Shown: piece after piece, positions 39,568 to 48,565 of the stretch
Numbering within the stretch: position 1 is the first letter of the stretch
Layout of the letters: every line of letters begins with the position of its first letter
Source: a virus
Virus record (IMG/VR): IMGVR_UViG_3300041409_000599
Span: 1 to 64,000 of that record
Reading direction: 5' to 3' (one strand)
Length of the DNA: 64,000 nucleotides
The notes under the pieces: generated by a model
Databases searched by the model: none
Seen by the model: only the letters and a program-made list of their open reading frames with translations
Told to the model about the DNA's origin: nothing
Position numbers and translations under genes: made by a program

Positions 39568-42233
39568 CCGTGCCTCGCCGCGGACGTAACACGCGCATAG
39601 ATAGCAGCCCACTTCAGATCAAACCACACGTCTTTCTGGTTGCCATTGCTCACGCGCAGACGGTACTTCTCATAATTCCCGCGCGCGCCGCAGGCGTAGG
39701 GAATTCCGGCAATCAGTGGTTTCTTGAGCGCTATCACCTGCCGCCGGTCAGCGCTTGGGCCGTCCGATGGGTCCTTCGCGCGCATGGCCAGCACTTCCGC
39801 GCGATTCACGCCCTGGCCGTCCACGTTGGCCTGTACGCCACCCAGTTGCGATGGCTTCAGGAACTCTTCCGGGCAGACCGTCTCAAAGACTGAATTGATG
39901 GGCATGCCGTTGTCGTTGAACACAAACGGCACGCTCGCGCTCACTACGCCGTCAGGATTCGATGAACCAAAAAGAATCTGGCTCTGCGTCGTCGCCAGGT
40001 CCATGTCCGGAGGCGGATTCACCAGCTTGCGTTCCGCCCGGATACAGACATTCGCCGCAATGTCGTCAATCGACCACTTGTAGCATGTGCCGGCTGCAAT
40101 CTCTTTGCCGATATAAGGCGAGAAGTGGATGGGCCTGCCGAAGTCCGGCGACTCTTCATAATTACACTTCAGCACCAGGCTGGGCTCGGTCACGTTCGGC
40201 CCGTAAGGAACGCCGACGCGAATCTCGCGCGTCTCGTCGTCGATCATGATCCAGATGGTGTGCTTCGCCGCCCAGTTTACTTTTGTCCACGTGATGGGAA
40301 GTTCCAGGCTGATGAGCAGCGGGTCGCCGCCTTTGTAGATCCACACTCCGGAGCGATGCACGTACGCCATGAACGTGGTACAGACATCCACCGCGCGGAA
40401 GCCGCATGGCCCGGAGCCGCTCCACTGCTTCACCGGCAGCCAGTCCGCAGGATTGTCAGCCGACGGGCTCACCAGCCAGCCCGAATCTTCCTTCATGGCA
40501 TAAGTGTTGGTCTTGTAATCGCGGATGGCCACGCGGTTGAAGCCATTGTCCTGCGCTACCTGCATGATGCTGGTGTCGCCGTAGATCGACTCGGGATCGT
40601 CCAGCAATGAAACATACCAGCCGCTTTTGAGCGTGTCGGCCGCGTAGAACATGCGCTTCAGGTTGGCCGAGTAGTACACGTCGGCCGCGCTCGGGACCTG
40701 AATCTTGCGGAAGTAGGAAGACACGTCATTCAGCGTGAGCTTCAGATAGTCGTCGGTGAAATTGAATGTCGCCGAGGTTGTGGTGTTGTCATTGATCAGC
40801 GTCGATGTCATCGCAATGCCGTTCACCACTTCCGCCACGGTCACGCCGGCGGCAATCGTCGAAAGATCAAAGATGCCGTTGGGGAAGTTGGGCGAGATCC
40901 AGAAATACGGTCCTGCGCTCGATATCCCATTGCCCGCCGCGGAACTCAACTGGCCCGCCGGAGTCAGCGCCACAATGCGCGCCGCGGTGCTGGGACTGGG
41001 AAAGGTTGGCAGATGGGCCATGTAGAGTTGCAGGCCATCGCCCGGACTCGAAGCCGGGTTGTAGCTGACGATCGCGGCCTGCGCCACTCCGGTAATGTAG
41101 CCATTGCGATTCACGCCCAGCACCAGGGCATAGCGCAAGCCGGAACAGATGTTGCCCACCGGTACGATGCGCGAGTTATCCACCTGCGGGACAACCGCTC
41201 CGGTGGCGGTCGTCGTGACGGTAAGGTTTGCCCCAATGGCGGTGAGACCGCCAAAGGCCTTGAACGCCGTAGGCAGTGGCGCCGCGTTGCCGTGGGCCAC
41301 GTCCGCCTCGTAAACGCTGTAGCCTGTCACCGCATTCGCGCCGGCAAGCTGCTGCACCCATGTTGGCAGTACCGGCGAGACAACGGTAAAACCGTCATTC
41401 AGCGTTGTGTTCAGGAAGATGAAGATGGTCGATAGAGCAGATTCTCCGTTGCCATTCGTAAGCGTGACTACGATGTAAACGTCGCGGGCGGCGGCGAATG
41501 TCCCCGCAGCTCCAACGCGATTCACCGTCGGCGCAGTTTGCAGCAGAAGCTGAAGCGTCTGCGCCATTACCGGAGTGGTCTCGGTCCAGGTAATCCCGTT
41601 GTCAGCGATCGTGCCGCCTTCGGTCACGGGAAAGACAGGTTGCGCGGCGCCACTGGTTCCAGCCACGGTGCAGCGGTAGATGTGGCTATTGCCGCCCACC
41701 GGAGTCGAAGGCGTGACCGTGTCGCCCACCTGGTACACCGTGTTGGCAGACCACGGAACCCCGGTCGGCTTGGCTGACAGCGGATCAAGGTTGAGTGTCT
41801 GAAGATTCAGAACGGCCGGCGCGGCCTGCGTGCTCAGCAGGTCGGTGAAAGCCAGATACGCCTTCTTGTACGCCGCTGCTGCCTGCAGGCTGAATTGCGG
41901 AAGCGTGACCTGGGCGCTGGTGATTGGCACCAGCACCCCACTGCCCACCGGGGATTCCACTTTCAGATTGCCGCCCTGGTCGTAGACGAGCGGTATCTGG
42001 GTATCGGGATTCCCGCCCAGCTTCAAGGATGCAAGGCCGGTGATCTGCTTCAGGTTGCCGGTGGAAAAGCCCCAGTCTGAGCGTATGCCGTCGCGCGTGC
42101 GGACAGACGTCAGATGGTACTTTACGTTCCGGGCAACCGCAGCCACACCCAGCGGCAGGGCAGTAGGATCGTCTTGTTCTACAAGGCTTGAGAAGCGAGT
42201 GATCGCTTCTTCTTGCCAGTCAGTAAAGTTCAT
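39564..42233 (-). CDS. large tail nozzle-like protein
   Basis: This 889-residue beta-rich protein begins with an N-terminal platform (MNFTDWQEEAITRFSSL...TSVRTRDGIRSDWGF). It continues with fibronectin-like strands and a propeller-type C-terminal half (FYAADTLKSGWYVSLLDDPE, NTYAMKEDSGWLVSP, HRSGVWIYKGGDPLLIS, HTIWIMIDDE). The layout fits the tail tube B/nozzle proteins of podoviruses, which form the tail tip. It is assigned by layout and neighbours. Confidence 0.65.
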   Translation of the reverse strand: MNFTDWQEEAITRFSSLVEQDDPTALPLGVAAVARNVKYHLTSVRTRDGIRSDWGFSTGNLKQITGLASLKLGGNPDTQIPLVYDQGGNLKVESPVGSGVLVPITSAQVTLPQFSLQAAAAYKKAYLAFTDLLSTQAAPAVLNLQTLNLDPLSAKPTGVPWSANTVYQVGDTVTPSTPVGGNSHIYRCTVAGTSGAAQPVFPVTEGGTIADNGITWTETTPVMAQTLQLLLQTAPTVNRVGAAGTFAAARDVYIVVTLTNGNGESALSTIFIFLNTTLNDGFTVVSPVLPTWVQQLAGANAVTGYSVYEADVAHGNAAPLPTAFKAFGGLTAIGANLTVTTTATGAVVPQVDNSRIVPVGNICSGLRYALVLGVNRNGYITGVAQAAIVSYNPASSPGDGLQLYMAHLPTFPSPSTAARIVALTPAGQLSSAAGNGISSAGPYFWISPNFPNGIFDLSTIAAGVTVAEVVNGIAMTSTLINDNTTTSATFNFTDDYLKLTLNDVSSYFRKIQVPSAADVYYSANLKRMFYAADTLKSGWYVSLLDDPESIYGDTSIMQVAQDNGFNRVAIRDYKTNTYAMKEDSGWLVSPSADNPADWLPVKQWSGSGPCGFRAVDVCTTFMAYVHRSGVWIYKGGDPLLISLELPITWTKVNWAAKHTIWIMIDDETREIRVGVPYGPNVTEPSLVLKCNYEESPDFGRPIHFSPYIGKEIAAGTCYKWSIDDIAANVCIRAERKLVNPPPDMDLATTQSQILFGSSNPDGVVSASVPFVFNDNGMPINSVFETVCPEEFLKPSQLGGVQANVDGQGVNRAEVLAMRAKDPSDGPSADRRQVIALKKPLIAGIPYACGARGNYEKYRLRVSNGNQKDVWFDLKWAAIYARVTSAARHG

Positions 42234-42241
42234 CGACTGGG

Positions 42242-42622
42242 TTAGTCTTCTACCCGGCCAATAGCCTCAACGTAGGTGTCAATATCGGCGGTAACGCCGC
42301 CAGCGTACGCGCCCGCGGCCAACTCGGTGCCGGGTGTCGTGCCGAAGAATTTCAATATCGGATGCAGGTTGTCGGCGCCCTGGATGATCTCCACGCCGAA
42401 ACCACCGAAGCCATTGAGCGGATAGACGCGGGTCGGCCCGTCCTTTCCCCACAGCGCCTGCGCCACGTTCTTGGGGTTGGTGGCGCCATTCAGGTTGAGA
42501 ACCTCGCCGGTAGCAGAGAGACGCACGGCCTGAACGTAGGCGCCGGAGAGGGTGACCTTGTAGCGGATAAGCCTCACCCGCCCATCTGTGTAGGAATCAT
42601 CAATTTGCAATGTATTTGGCAT
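42242..42622 (-). CDS. small virion protein candidate
   Basis: This 126-residue beta-rich protein (RLIRYKVTLSGAYVQAVRLS, GATNPKNVAQALWGKDGPTR) lies between adaptor and nozzle genes. It may be a head-tail or decoration protein. Not recognised further. Confidence 0.55.
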   Translation of the reverse strand: MPNTLQIDDSYTDGRVRLIRYKVTLSGAYVQAVRLSATGEVLNLNGATNPKNVAQALWGKDGPTRVYPLNGFGGFGVEIIQGADNLHPILKFFGTTPGTELAAGAYAGGVTADIDTYVEAIGRVED

Positions 42623-42669
42623 CTGCTGTGCTCCTTGAAGGATTTTGAAATTGGTTTTAAGGACTGGTC

Positions 42670-43368
42670 TTACGGACGAGGTAGAGTGAAGCCGCTTCCG
42701 GTCTCTCTGCGTGACATTCTGCCCACGCGCCTGTTCTTCGAAAGATTCGCCTTGGTCAGCGCGATGTTGAGGTCATCGAATGTTTCCTTCTCTTCCTCCT
42801 CGTAATCGACGACAAGCTGTCTGCGTCCGCGCGCCTTGGCCACCGCTCGAACCATCAAATATGAGAGAACTGGGTTAGCGGTAATCTCAATCTCGATCGG
42901 TGAATTGCCGTCGGTCAGCGGGTCAAAGAGGAAGTCCCCGGTGACTCGCAGATCAAGCGCGGTCGAAAACCTGCTCACCTGCAGCTTGCGCCGGATCCAC
43001 GCCCATGCGCTGAGTTGCGGAATTCCGGCAACAATATCCGGCAGCTTGTCCAGCGGCCCGGAGGCTTCAAGATAATTCGAAGCATCCTGTCCCGGCAGCT
43101 TCCACTCCACCATGCGCGGCTGCACCATCAGGGCCAGCACTGCGCCAGGAGCCTGATACACGCCAAGATCAGGTATGCCGGCCGCCACCGCAGGCAGCTC
43201 AATCGTGACTTGGTCAAAGTTGTGGCCGTTGGCGCGCAGCTTGTTGTAGAGCCGGTCATACTGGTTTTGCGCGAAGCCGGTAATGTAGTCCGGATCGCCG
43301 TCGCCCGTACCTTCCGGGTCATCCAGCATGAACTGCACGCGGCTGATGATGTCGCTAAGAAGTGCCAT
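42670..43368 (-). CDS. tail adaptor protein (gp11/gp4-like)
   Basis: This is 232 residues from the ATG at 43368, which overlaps the upstream gene out of frame. It begins ALLSDIISRVQFMLDDPEG, typical of podoviral adaptor (tail tube A) proteins with a helical start, and continues DYITGFAQNQYDRLYNKLRANG. A helical C-terminal region follows (DYEEEEKETFDDLNIALTKANLSKNRRVGRMS). It should dock the tail nozzle onto the portal. Confidence 0.65.
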   Translation of the reverse strand: MALLSDIISRVQFMLDDPEGTGDGDPDYITGFAQNQYDRLYNKLRANGHNFDQVTIELPAVAAGIPDLGVYQAPGAVLALMVQPRMVEWKLPGQDASNYLEASGPLDKLPDIVAGIPQLSAWAWIRRKLQVSRFSTALDLRVTGDFLFDPLTDGNSPIEIEITANPVLSYLMVRAVAKARGRRQLVVDYEEEEKETFDDLNIALTKANLSKNRRVGRMSRRETGSGFTLPRP

Positions 43369-43768
43369 TGGCGGTAGCTTCAATTCTCTCGAATCGCGAA
43401 TATCCTTCGATGGTGTGCTTGCGTTGCTCTGTGGGCGGCAGCTTTAAGAATGGAGAGCCGGGCAGAGGATCATGAATTGGCACTCCGTCGTGCATCACGA
43501 GTGCGTGAAGGATGCCCGGGGCAAGTAAAACGTGAGCCACCGAATAGCCCTTTGGCCACGGCCCCCAGTTTTGCTCATCGTAGGTCGTACATGTCCACTC
43601 ATATCCAATCGAAGCAAAGAATTTATGCCAGCGTTGCCGCCACTCTTCCTCGTCTGGAATAGCTGGGTCAATGTCAGGTATTTCTTCCAGTTCCAGCACG
43701 GACGCAACGCAAGCGCCGAAGCAGTTCCCAGTGGGTACACCGAACGTTGTCTGAAATACGTTTTTCAT
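43355..43768 (-). CDS. papain-like cysteine peptidase candidate
   Basis: This 137-residue protein has a possible catalytic Cys in PTGNCFGACVASVLELE and His/Asp in HALVMHDGVPIHDP, matching small C39/papain-like folds found in phages. W/Y-rich middle segments fit. It could process a virion protein, or be a host-directed protease. It is the first gene after a strong terminator. Confidence 0.5.
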   Translation of the reverse strand: MKNVFQTTFGVPTGNCFGACVASVLELEEIPDIDPAIPDEEEWRQRWHKFFASIGYEWTCTTYDEQNWGPWPKGYSVAHVLLAPGILHALVMHDGVPIHDPLPGSPFLKLPPTEQRKHTIEGYSRFERIEATANGTS

Positions 43769-43780
43769 AAGAAAATTAAA

Positions 43781-43807
43781 AGAGGCGCGGTTTCCGGCCG
43801 CGCCTCT
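43781..43807 (-). terminator. Rho-independent terminator
   Basis: A 10-bp perfect stem (AGAGGCGCGG/CCGCGCCTCT) with a 7-nt loop is followed on the minus strand by TTTAATTTTC. It ends the transcript through the 43832-44974 gene. Confidence 0.85.
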
Positions 43808-43831
43808 CTGTCGTTCACCTGCGAAACGAAG

Positions 43832-44974
43832 TTATTTCTTCGTCTCAGTCTTTCCACCAGCAGGTTTCTTGGCTTTGCCGCGTTCGGCTTTCTGCTTCTC
43901 GCGCTCTTCATAAATTGCTTCGGCTTCGGCGTACTCATCTGAAGTCAGCGCGTCGAACTTGGCATGTCCCCACTCGATCGCGTAATCCTTAAACGCTTCC
44001 AGGGCATTCAGGATGCTGTTGCAGCTCAGGCACTTGTATGCGCCCTTGCGCCGCGGCGTTCCGCAGGCCTTGCAGTTGTCCTGTTCCAGCCCTTCGTCCG
44101 AGCGGTCGCCCGGGTTCCAATCCGGAAGCTTTGCAATCAGCCCTTCGGACAGCAGCACTTCTGAGATCAGCATGTGCTTGGGCGTGACCAGAAACTTTCC
44201 TTTGCCGCCGGGCAGGTTGTAATCCCGGTAAGCCCGCCGATACTTGTCCAGATAAATGCGGTTGCGCACCTGCCGCGCTTCCTCAATCAACTCGGACAGC
44301 TTGCGTTTGATCGGCACGGCAATCATCGCCGCTTCTTCCTGGTCTTCCGCGTTAAAGACCACGCCCGGAACTTCGCGTGTCTGCACGCGGCCAATCGGAT
44401 CGTAGACCTCAACTTCGCCCATCTTGTCAGGATGGCCATCCCCTTCGTAGACAATCACGCCGCCGCCATCGTTGTGCTGATCGGAAAACTCGCGCACAAA
44501 CTGCGCCGCCAGGGTGATTGGCAGAATCTCCATAAACTTCTGCGTTCCGTCCTCGTTGTATTCCCAGTCCATGCGATAGCCACGAATGTGGTGGTACGCG
44601 AAGGGCATTCCGGGATGGCAGGCCGGAATCTGGATGCCGCGCAGCAGCCTGATACCGGAGGGAAACATTAGGTCCCAGGGATGCAGATTGATGACCGTGG
44701 CCGCTTTCGCCGGCGTTGACCGCATGCGCGCGCGCAAATCGTTCAGGCTGTTTTGTGACTTGTCGTCCAGACGGTTGGCGCTCTTGCGCTGCTCGGCTGT
44801 CTTCGCGCTGATCAATGCATCCAGCATCGGATTGGCCTTGGCAAACTCTTCCGCCGCCTTCGATGTCTGCTGCGCCGCGGGTGACAGACGCACCGCGCCA
44901 CCCTGATAGGGAATCACGCGATCGGTGGAGGGCAGTGGACCGCCCGGCATAGGTAATGATGTTTCTTCAGACAT
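43832..44974 (-). CDS. late protein with C-terminal zinc ribbon
   Basis: This 380-residue protein has a low-complexity start, a long alpha/beta body (INLHPWDLMFPSGIRLLRGIQIP, FREFSDQH-like and EDQEEAAMIAVPIKRKL), then CKACGTPRRKGAYKCLSC near 300-318, a four-Cys zinc ribbon, and a Lys/Glu-rich coil at the end. Capsid-associated by position. The 137-bp gap upstream (44975-45111) is AT-rich with GTAAAATTTT-like repeats and may hold a promoter. Confidence 0.55.
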   Translation of the reverse strand: MSEETSLPMPGGPLPSTDRVIPYQGGAVRLSPAAQQTSKAAEEFAKANPMLDALISAKTAEQRKSANRLDDKSQNSLNDLRARMRSTPAKAATVINLHPWDLMFPSGIRLLRGIQIPACHPGMPFAYHHIRGYRMDWEYNEDGTQKFMEILPITLAAQFVREFSDQHNDGGGVIVYEGDGHPDKMGEVEVYDPIGRVQTREVPGVVFNAEDQEEAAMIAVPIKRKLSELIEEARQVRNRIYLDKYRRAYRDYNLPGGKGKFLVTPKHMLISEVLLSEGLIAKLPDWNPGDRSDEGLEQDNCKACGTPRRKGAYKCLSCNSILNALEAFKDYAIEWGHAKFDALTSDEYAEAEAIYEEREKQKAERGKAKKPAGGKTETKK

Positions 44975-45111
44975 AGGTTCTCCTTGCCGCGCTCAGGCGG
45001 CGTTCGTGGTTATAGGTTTTCCATTGCCCGGCGCTTAGACCGGATTGTGGATTTGGGTGCTCGAATTTTTACAGGTGGTTAAAAATTTTACGGGGTGTAA
45101 ATAATTTCGCG

Positions 45112-45885
45112 TCAGTTTCCGTAATTGCCCTTGAGTCCCGCCTGGTCGGCTAATTGCTGCCTGATTCTTCCGGCGCCCAGACTCAACCGATTACGCAGGT
45201 TCCCCAGCGGACCATCCTTCATCAGGTTCTCGATCATGTTCCTGCGATTGGCCTTCTTCTTCTGTAACGCCAGTTCGCGCCGCTGCAACAGCATCAGCAC
45301 ACGTTGCTTTGCGCTGGCCGGCCGCTCGTCGATCTGCTTCATGTCAAAGCGAATCGCTTCAGCAATCTGCGCTTCTGTCAGCATGTAAGGCGTAGGCCCG
45401 GCGCAGTACTCGTAATCGCCGTGCTGTGGATACGGACCCAGAACGCTCTCGCCTTTGAACCTGTAGTTTTCCCATTCGGAAGGTGAGCCATAGGTGTGCG
45501 AAGCTTTCCATTTCTCCAGCACGAAACCCTCGTAGCCGTACACAGGGATTTCCTTCAGACCCAGCGTCACGCTGCGCGGCCTGACCGCAAGGCGCGATTG
45601 CAGGAACTCGGTTATTTCCTCAACGCACTTCTTTTCCTGCACCATCTCGCGCATCTCGCCGATGCCCAGGCCTGAGATGTCATCGAGCGAGGCGTCTTCT
45701 GGCCATTCGTTCCACTCGCCCGACGCGATGGTATAGCGGTCCTGCGCCAGAATCAGCCGGTACAGCGGTTCGCCGTATTGATTGGTCCCACCCACAATCA
45801 GGATCTTCCGCAGCAGCTTGGGCGGGATGGCGATCGAGGGATGCAGGTCGCGGCGTTTCAGCCTGCCGGTCTTCACCTGCTTCAT
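45112..45885 (-). CDS. hypothetical late protein
   Basis: This 257-residue protein starts MKQVKTGRLKRRDLHPSIAIPPKLLRKILIVGG and has a helical Lys/Arg-rich end (LLQRRELALQKKKANRRNMIENL). It is directly adjacent to the GroES gene. Unknown virion or assembly role. Confidence 0.55.
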   Translation of the reverse strand: MKQVKTGRLKRRDLHPSIAIPPKLLRKILIVGGTNQYGEPLYRLILAQDRYTIASGEWNEWPEDASLDDISGLGIGEMREMVQEKKCVEEITEFLQSRLAVRPRSVTLGLKEIPVYGYEGFVLEKWKASHTYGSPSEWENYRFKGESVLGPYPQHGDYEYCAGPTPYMLTEAQIAEAIRFDMKQIDERPASAKQRVLMLLQRRELALQKKKANRRNMIENLMKDGPLGNLRNRLSLGAGRIRQQLADQAGLKGNYGN

Positions 45886-46323
45886 TTAGCCGACCACCAC
45901 GCGAATGTCTTCTTCGCGGATTTGCGCCACCTGATGGCCGCCAATCTCGATCTGCATAGCCGAGTACTTGGTATAGACCACGTAGTTTCCGACTTTCACT
46001 TCCAGCGGCACCCGCAGGCCGTTTTCAATGTAGCCGCTGCCAACGGCAATCACGATGCCGCATGTCTGTTCCGCCCGCGCCTCTTCCGGAATGATGATGG
46101 AGGAATAGTGCTCGCTCGGCGGCAATGGCAACACCAGTATCTTGTCGCCCAGGGGACGCGCTTTAATTGCCACCAGGTCGTCAGCGACATTGAGCGCTTC
46201 TGTGACCAGATGCGCGGCCCGGACCATCACGGGAAGGTTGGCGTCGGTGACCTCGTCCTGTTTCCTCGCGCTCAGGCGATTGTCGGTGACTTTCAAAATA
46301 GAATCGGTTTTGGTCATTGACAT
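45886..46323 (-). CDS. groES: GroES-like co-chaperonin
   Basis: This 145-residue protein has a GroES domain from about 50 to 145: IKARPLGDKILVLPLPP, the mobile-loop hydrophobic tripeptide region SSIIIPEEARAEQ, GIVIAVGSG, and the closing KVGNYVVYTKYSAMQIEIGGHQVAQIREEDI. A 48-residue N-terminal extension is extra to the family. It probably caps host GroEL to fold capsid protein, like T4 gp31. No phage GroEL is seen. Confidence 0.85.
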   Translation of the reverse strand: MSMTKTDSILKVTDNRLSARKQDEVTDANLPVMVRAAHLVTEALNVADDLVAIKARPLGDKILVLPLPPSEHYSSIIIPEEARAEQTCGIVIAVGSGYIENGLRVPLEVKVGNYVVYTKYSAMQIEIGGHQVAQIREEDIRVVVG

Positions 46324-46712
46324 TACTGCTTCCTTCCTTTCACGTCTTCGGTCATGAGCATGGTTCCCAACATAAATACTGACGCAAAGACCTTGCCGTC
46401 GTATCCCACCAGATTGACCTGGTTGGGCAGCACTTGCAGGTTCTGCATGATTGGCTTTTTGTTGACGGTGATGGTGGGCATATCAGGATCGGGGCTCACC
46501 GGAGTTCCCGGCGCCGCTTCCTCAATCGTGCCCAGTTGTTCATACGCCATGATGGCGATAGGGTGCATCACCAGGCTGGCGCATTTCTCGTTGCTGGCAA
46601 TCCACTTCACCGTATCAACGCGCATAAAGCGCTGCGCCATCGCGAATTGCTTTCTCAGTTCCGCATCGCTTGCGTTCTCAAGGGTAGGGGCATTCTGTTT
46701 GCGGTTCGTCAT
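46323..46712 (-). CDS. hypothetical late protein
   Basis: This 129-residue protein has a helical start (DAELRKQFAMAQRFMRVDTVKWIAS) and a beta-rich end. It overlaps both neighbours (ATGA and TAATG). Unknown; its position between HAD phosphatase and GroES suggests an assembly role. Confidence 0.5.
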   Translation of the reverse strand: MTNRKQNAPTLENASDAELRKQFAMAQRFMRVDTVKWIASNEKCASLVMHPIAIMAYEQLGTIEEAAPGTPVSPDPDMPTITVNKKPIMQNLQVLPNQVNLVGYDGKVFASVFMLGTMLMTEDVKGRKQ

Positions 46713-47176
46713 GCGTTCTGCACCGCCTTCAGGTAATCGCTGATCGTGATTCCAGTGTTGAGAACAACTTGTACGCAGCGATCATCCCAGAGTTCGATCA
46801 TGCCGAAGTCCTTGGTGCAGGTGATATCGAGAACGGCACCAAAATGCTTATCGCACCAGACCTGAATAAAAGACCTGGCGTTCATCGTTTCATTCCAACG
46901 CTTGAGCCATTCCTTGTGTTCGCTCTCAATACGTTCCAGTTCTGCGGGTGCACTAACTGCACCTTCGGCGAGCTTCTTATAGAGCCATGGCTGCGTTGGC
47001 TCCGGAGGGCAATACACTCTTGCCGTGAAAATCTTTACCGTCTTGCCTTCAGCCAGCCATCCCTTCACTCGTTCCACCATCGGCATGATTGGTTCGCCGA
47101 TGTGCTCCGGGCCTTTCCATCCCGCGTAATGCGCCAGCGTGCCGTCTAGGTCTACGCCGATCCAACCGTTGTGCAT
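46709..47176 (-). CDS. HAD-superfamily phosphatase-like protein
   Basis: This 155-residue protein has GGAGG upstream of its ATG. GVDLDGTLA near residue 7 is the HAD motif I nucleophile, and KIFTARV near 48 is motif II. Motif IV acidic residues may be ELWDD near 126. Phage members are 5'-nucleotidase or polynucleotide phosphatase-like. The substrate is unknown. Confidence 0.7.
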   Translation of the reverse strand: MHNGWIGVDLDGTLAHYAGWKGPEHIGEPIMPMVERVKGWLAEGKTVKIFTARVYCPPEPTQPWLYKKLAEGAVSAPAELERIESEHKEWLKRWNETMNARSFIQVWCDKHFGAVLDITCTKDFGMIELWDDRCVQVVLNTGITISDYLKAVQNA

Positions 47177-47229
47177 CTTTCCTCCAGAATTTCAGGGCCC
47201 ACCAATGCGGCAGACCCTGACAGGTTTTA

Positions 47230-47267
47230 GCTAATTGCTAATTGCTTCCTTGCTAATTGCTTAATTG
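47230..47267. repeat. GCTAATTGC direct repeats
   Basis: Three exact GCTAATTGC copies (47230-47238, 47237-47245, 47252-47260) plus GCTTAATTG (47259-47267) lie at the 3' end of the capsid gene and beyond it. They may be a regulator or host-factor site, or simple slippage. No hairpin terminator is obvious. Confidence 0.4.
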
Positions 47268-48541
47268 TTCGTCGGTACTTTTCCGCCGGTGATCGCAGCC
47301 TGCGCCATCGGATTGTTCACGTACCACTGCTCGGCGCAGACCCAGTACATGACTTCCTGCACGGTCGGCGTGCCGGTCGTCGGATCCACCAGTTGGAAGA
47401 TCATCTGATTGCCGCGGTTCTTGAACCAGAATTGGCCCTGTCCCCACTTGATGGTGTTCCATGCTTCTTTGAGCAGCAGGTCCCAGCGCGTCTGGTCGGC
47501 GTGCTGGTTGATGTAAATCTTCCTGCCATTCAGGGTGAAGTCGGCAAACAGCGGATCGTACGTGCCCGCCTTTCCGCCATCCAGGGGCACATAGCTGTCA
47601 CCGAAGGCCATCTCTTCCACCGCCTGCAACTGTGACGGATGCGTGTGGTAGAACTGGTTTTTCAGGCCCTTCTTGCCCAGCCGCTGAATGATCTGGTTCT
47701 GCAAGATGCGGAACACAGGCTTGGTCACCTGCGCCGTATTCGACAGATTCAGACCGTTCGCCACCACGTAAGGCAATGCGCGGCTGATGCCGTACAGGTT
47801 GCCCGCCGTCGAGGTGCTGACGAAGACCGGGATGCCGTTCACAAACTGCGGTCCGCCCGGAGTTGCGCCGCCAACGATGATCAAATCGCCGGCCACCGTG
47901 CCCGGAGGAATCGCGTCCACTTGGAACTGCTGTGTGCCGCCCAGCGCCTTGAAGACGTTCTGGATGGTGCAGCTTCCACGCAGCACGTACGCCGGTGACA
48001 TGACCTGAACGGTCTGCTGTTCCTGTCCCAGATGCGCGCCGCGGCCATCGATTGTGCTCGTGGTGGTCGAACGCAGGTTGATGAAGTTCGCGCCGGTGGT
48101 CGAATCCACCGAGCCGATCGAACCGTCACCAGGCGTCTGCAACCAGATATCGCGGCAGCGGATTGCCTCTTCCACGATGTCCGAGATGGTGTCGGTCACC
48201 GCGTTGTCCGTGGCAACGCCATCGCCTTCGCCCACCAGTTGCGCCAGTTGGCTGTACTGGATAGGCAGGGTCCACGCGACGGGAGTGAGCAACATCTGGT
48301 CGTACTTGTTGCCAACGCCGTTAGGCAGCGAGCCCTGGTCAAGGCCGATCTGTTGCGGGTTGGAAGCGATTGCGGTCTTCAGGCGCGCGCGGAACGAGCG
48401 CAGAGACACGCGGGTTGCTTTGCCGGCGCCGTTGCCGAGCAGGCGGGCCAGTTCACCATCGGTATCAACGGTGTTGGCAATGTTGGGGGCAAAGGCTTCC
48501 AGTTGCAACGGGAGAGCCTGTACTGCTGTTAGAGGCGGCAT
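47261..48541 (-). CDS. major capsid protein
   Basis: This is a 426-residue HK97/P22-type coat protein candidate: a helical N-terminus, IVEEAIRCRDIWLQTPGDG, a beta-rich core, TLNGRKIYINQHADQTRWDLLLKEAWNTIKWGQGQFWFKN, and a C-terminal VMYWVCAEQWYVNNP. Its place between scaffold and head-completion genes, and its length, fit the coat protein. It assembles the icosahedral head. Confidence 0.75.
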   Translation of the reverse strand: MPPLTAVQALPLQLEAFAPNIANTVDTDGELARLLGNGAGKATRVSLRSFRARLKTAIASNPQQIGLDQGSLPNGVGNKYDQMLLTPVAWTLPIQYSQLAQLVGEGDGVATDNAVTDTISDIVEEAIRCRDIWLQTPGDGSIGSVDSTTGANFINLRSTTTSTIDGRGAHLGQEQQTVQVMSPAYVLRGSCTIQNVFKALGGTQQFQVDAIPPGTVAGDLIIVGGATPGGPQFVNGIPVFVSTSTAGNLYGISRALPYVVANGLNLSNTAQVTKPVFRILQNQIIQRLGKKGLKNQFYHTHPSQLQAVEEMAFGDSYVPLDGGKAGTYDPLFADFTLNGRKIYINQHADQTRWDLLLKEAWNTIKWGQGQFWFKNRGNQMIFQLVDPTTGTPTVQEVMYWVCAEQWYVNNPMAQAAITGGKVPTNN

Positions 48542-48565
48542 GAAACTTGTCTCCTGGGAAAGCGC

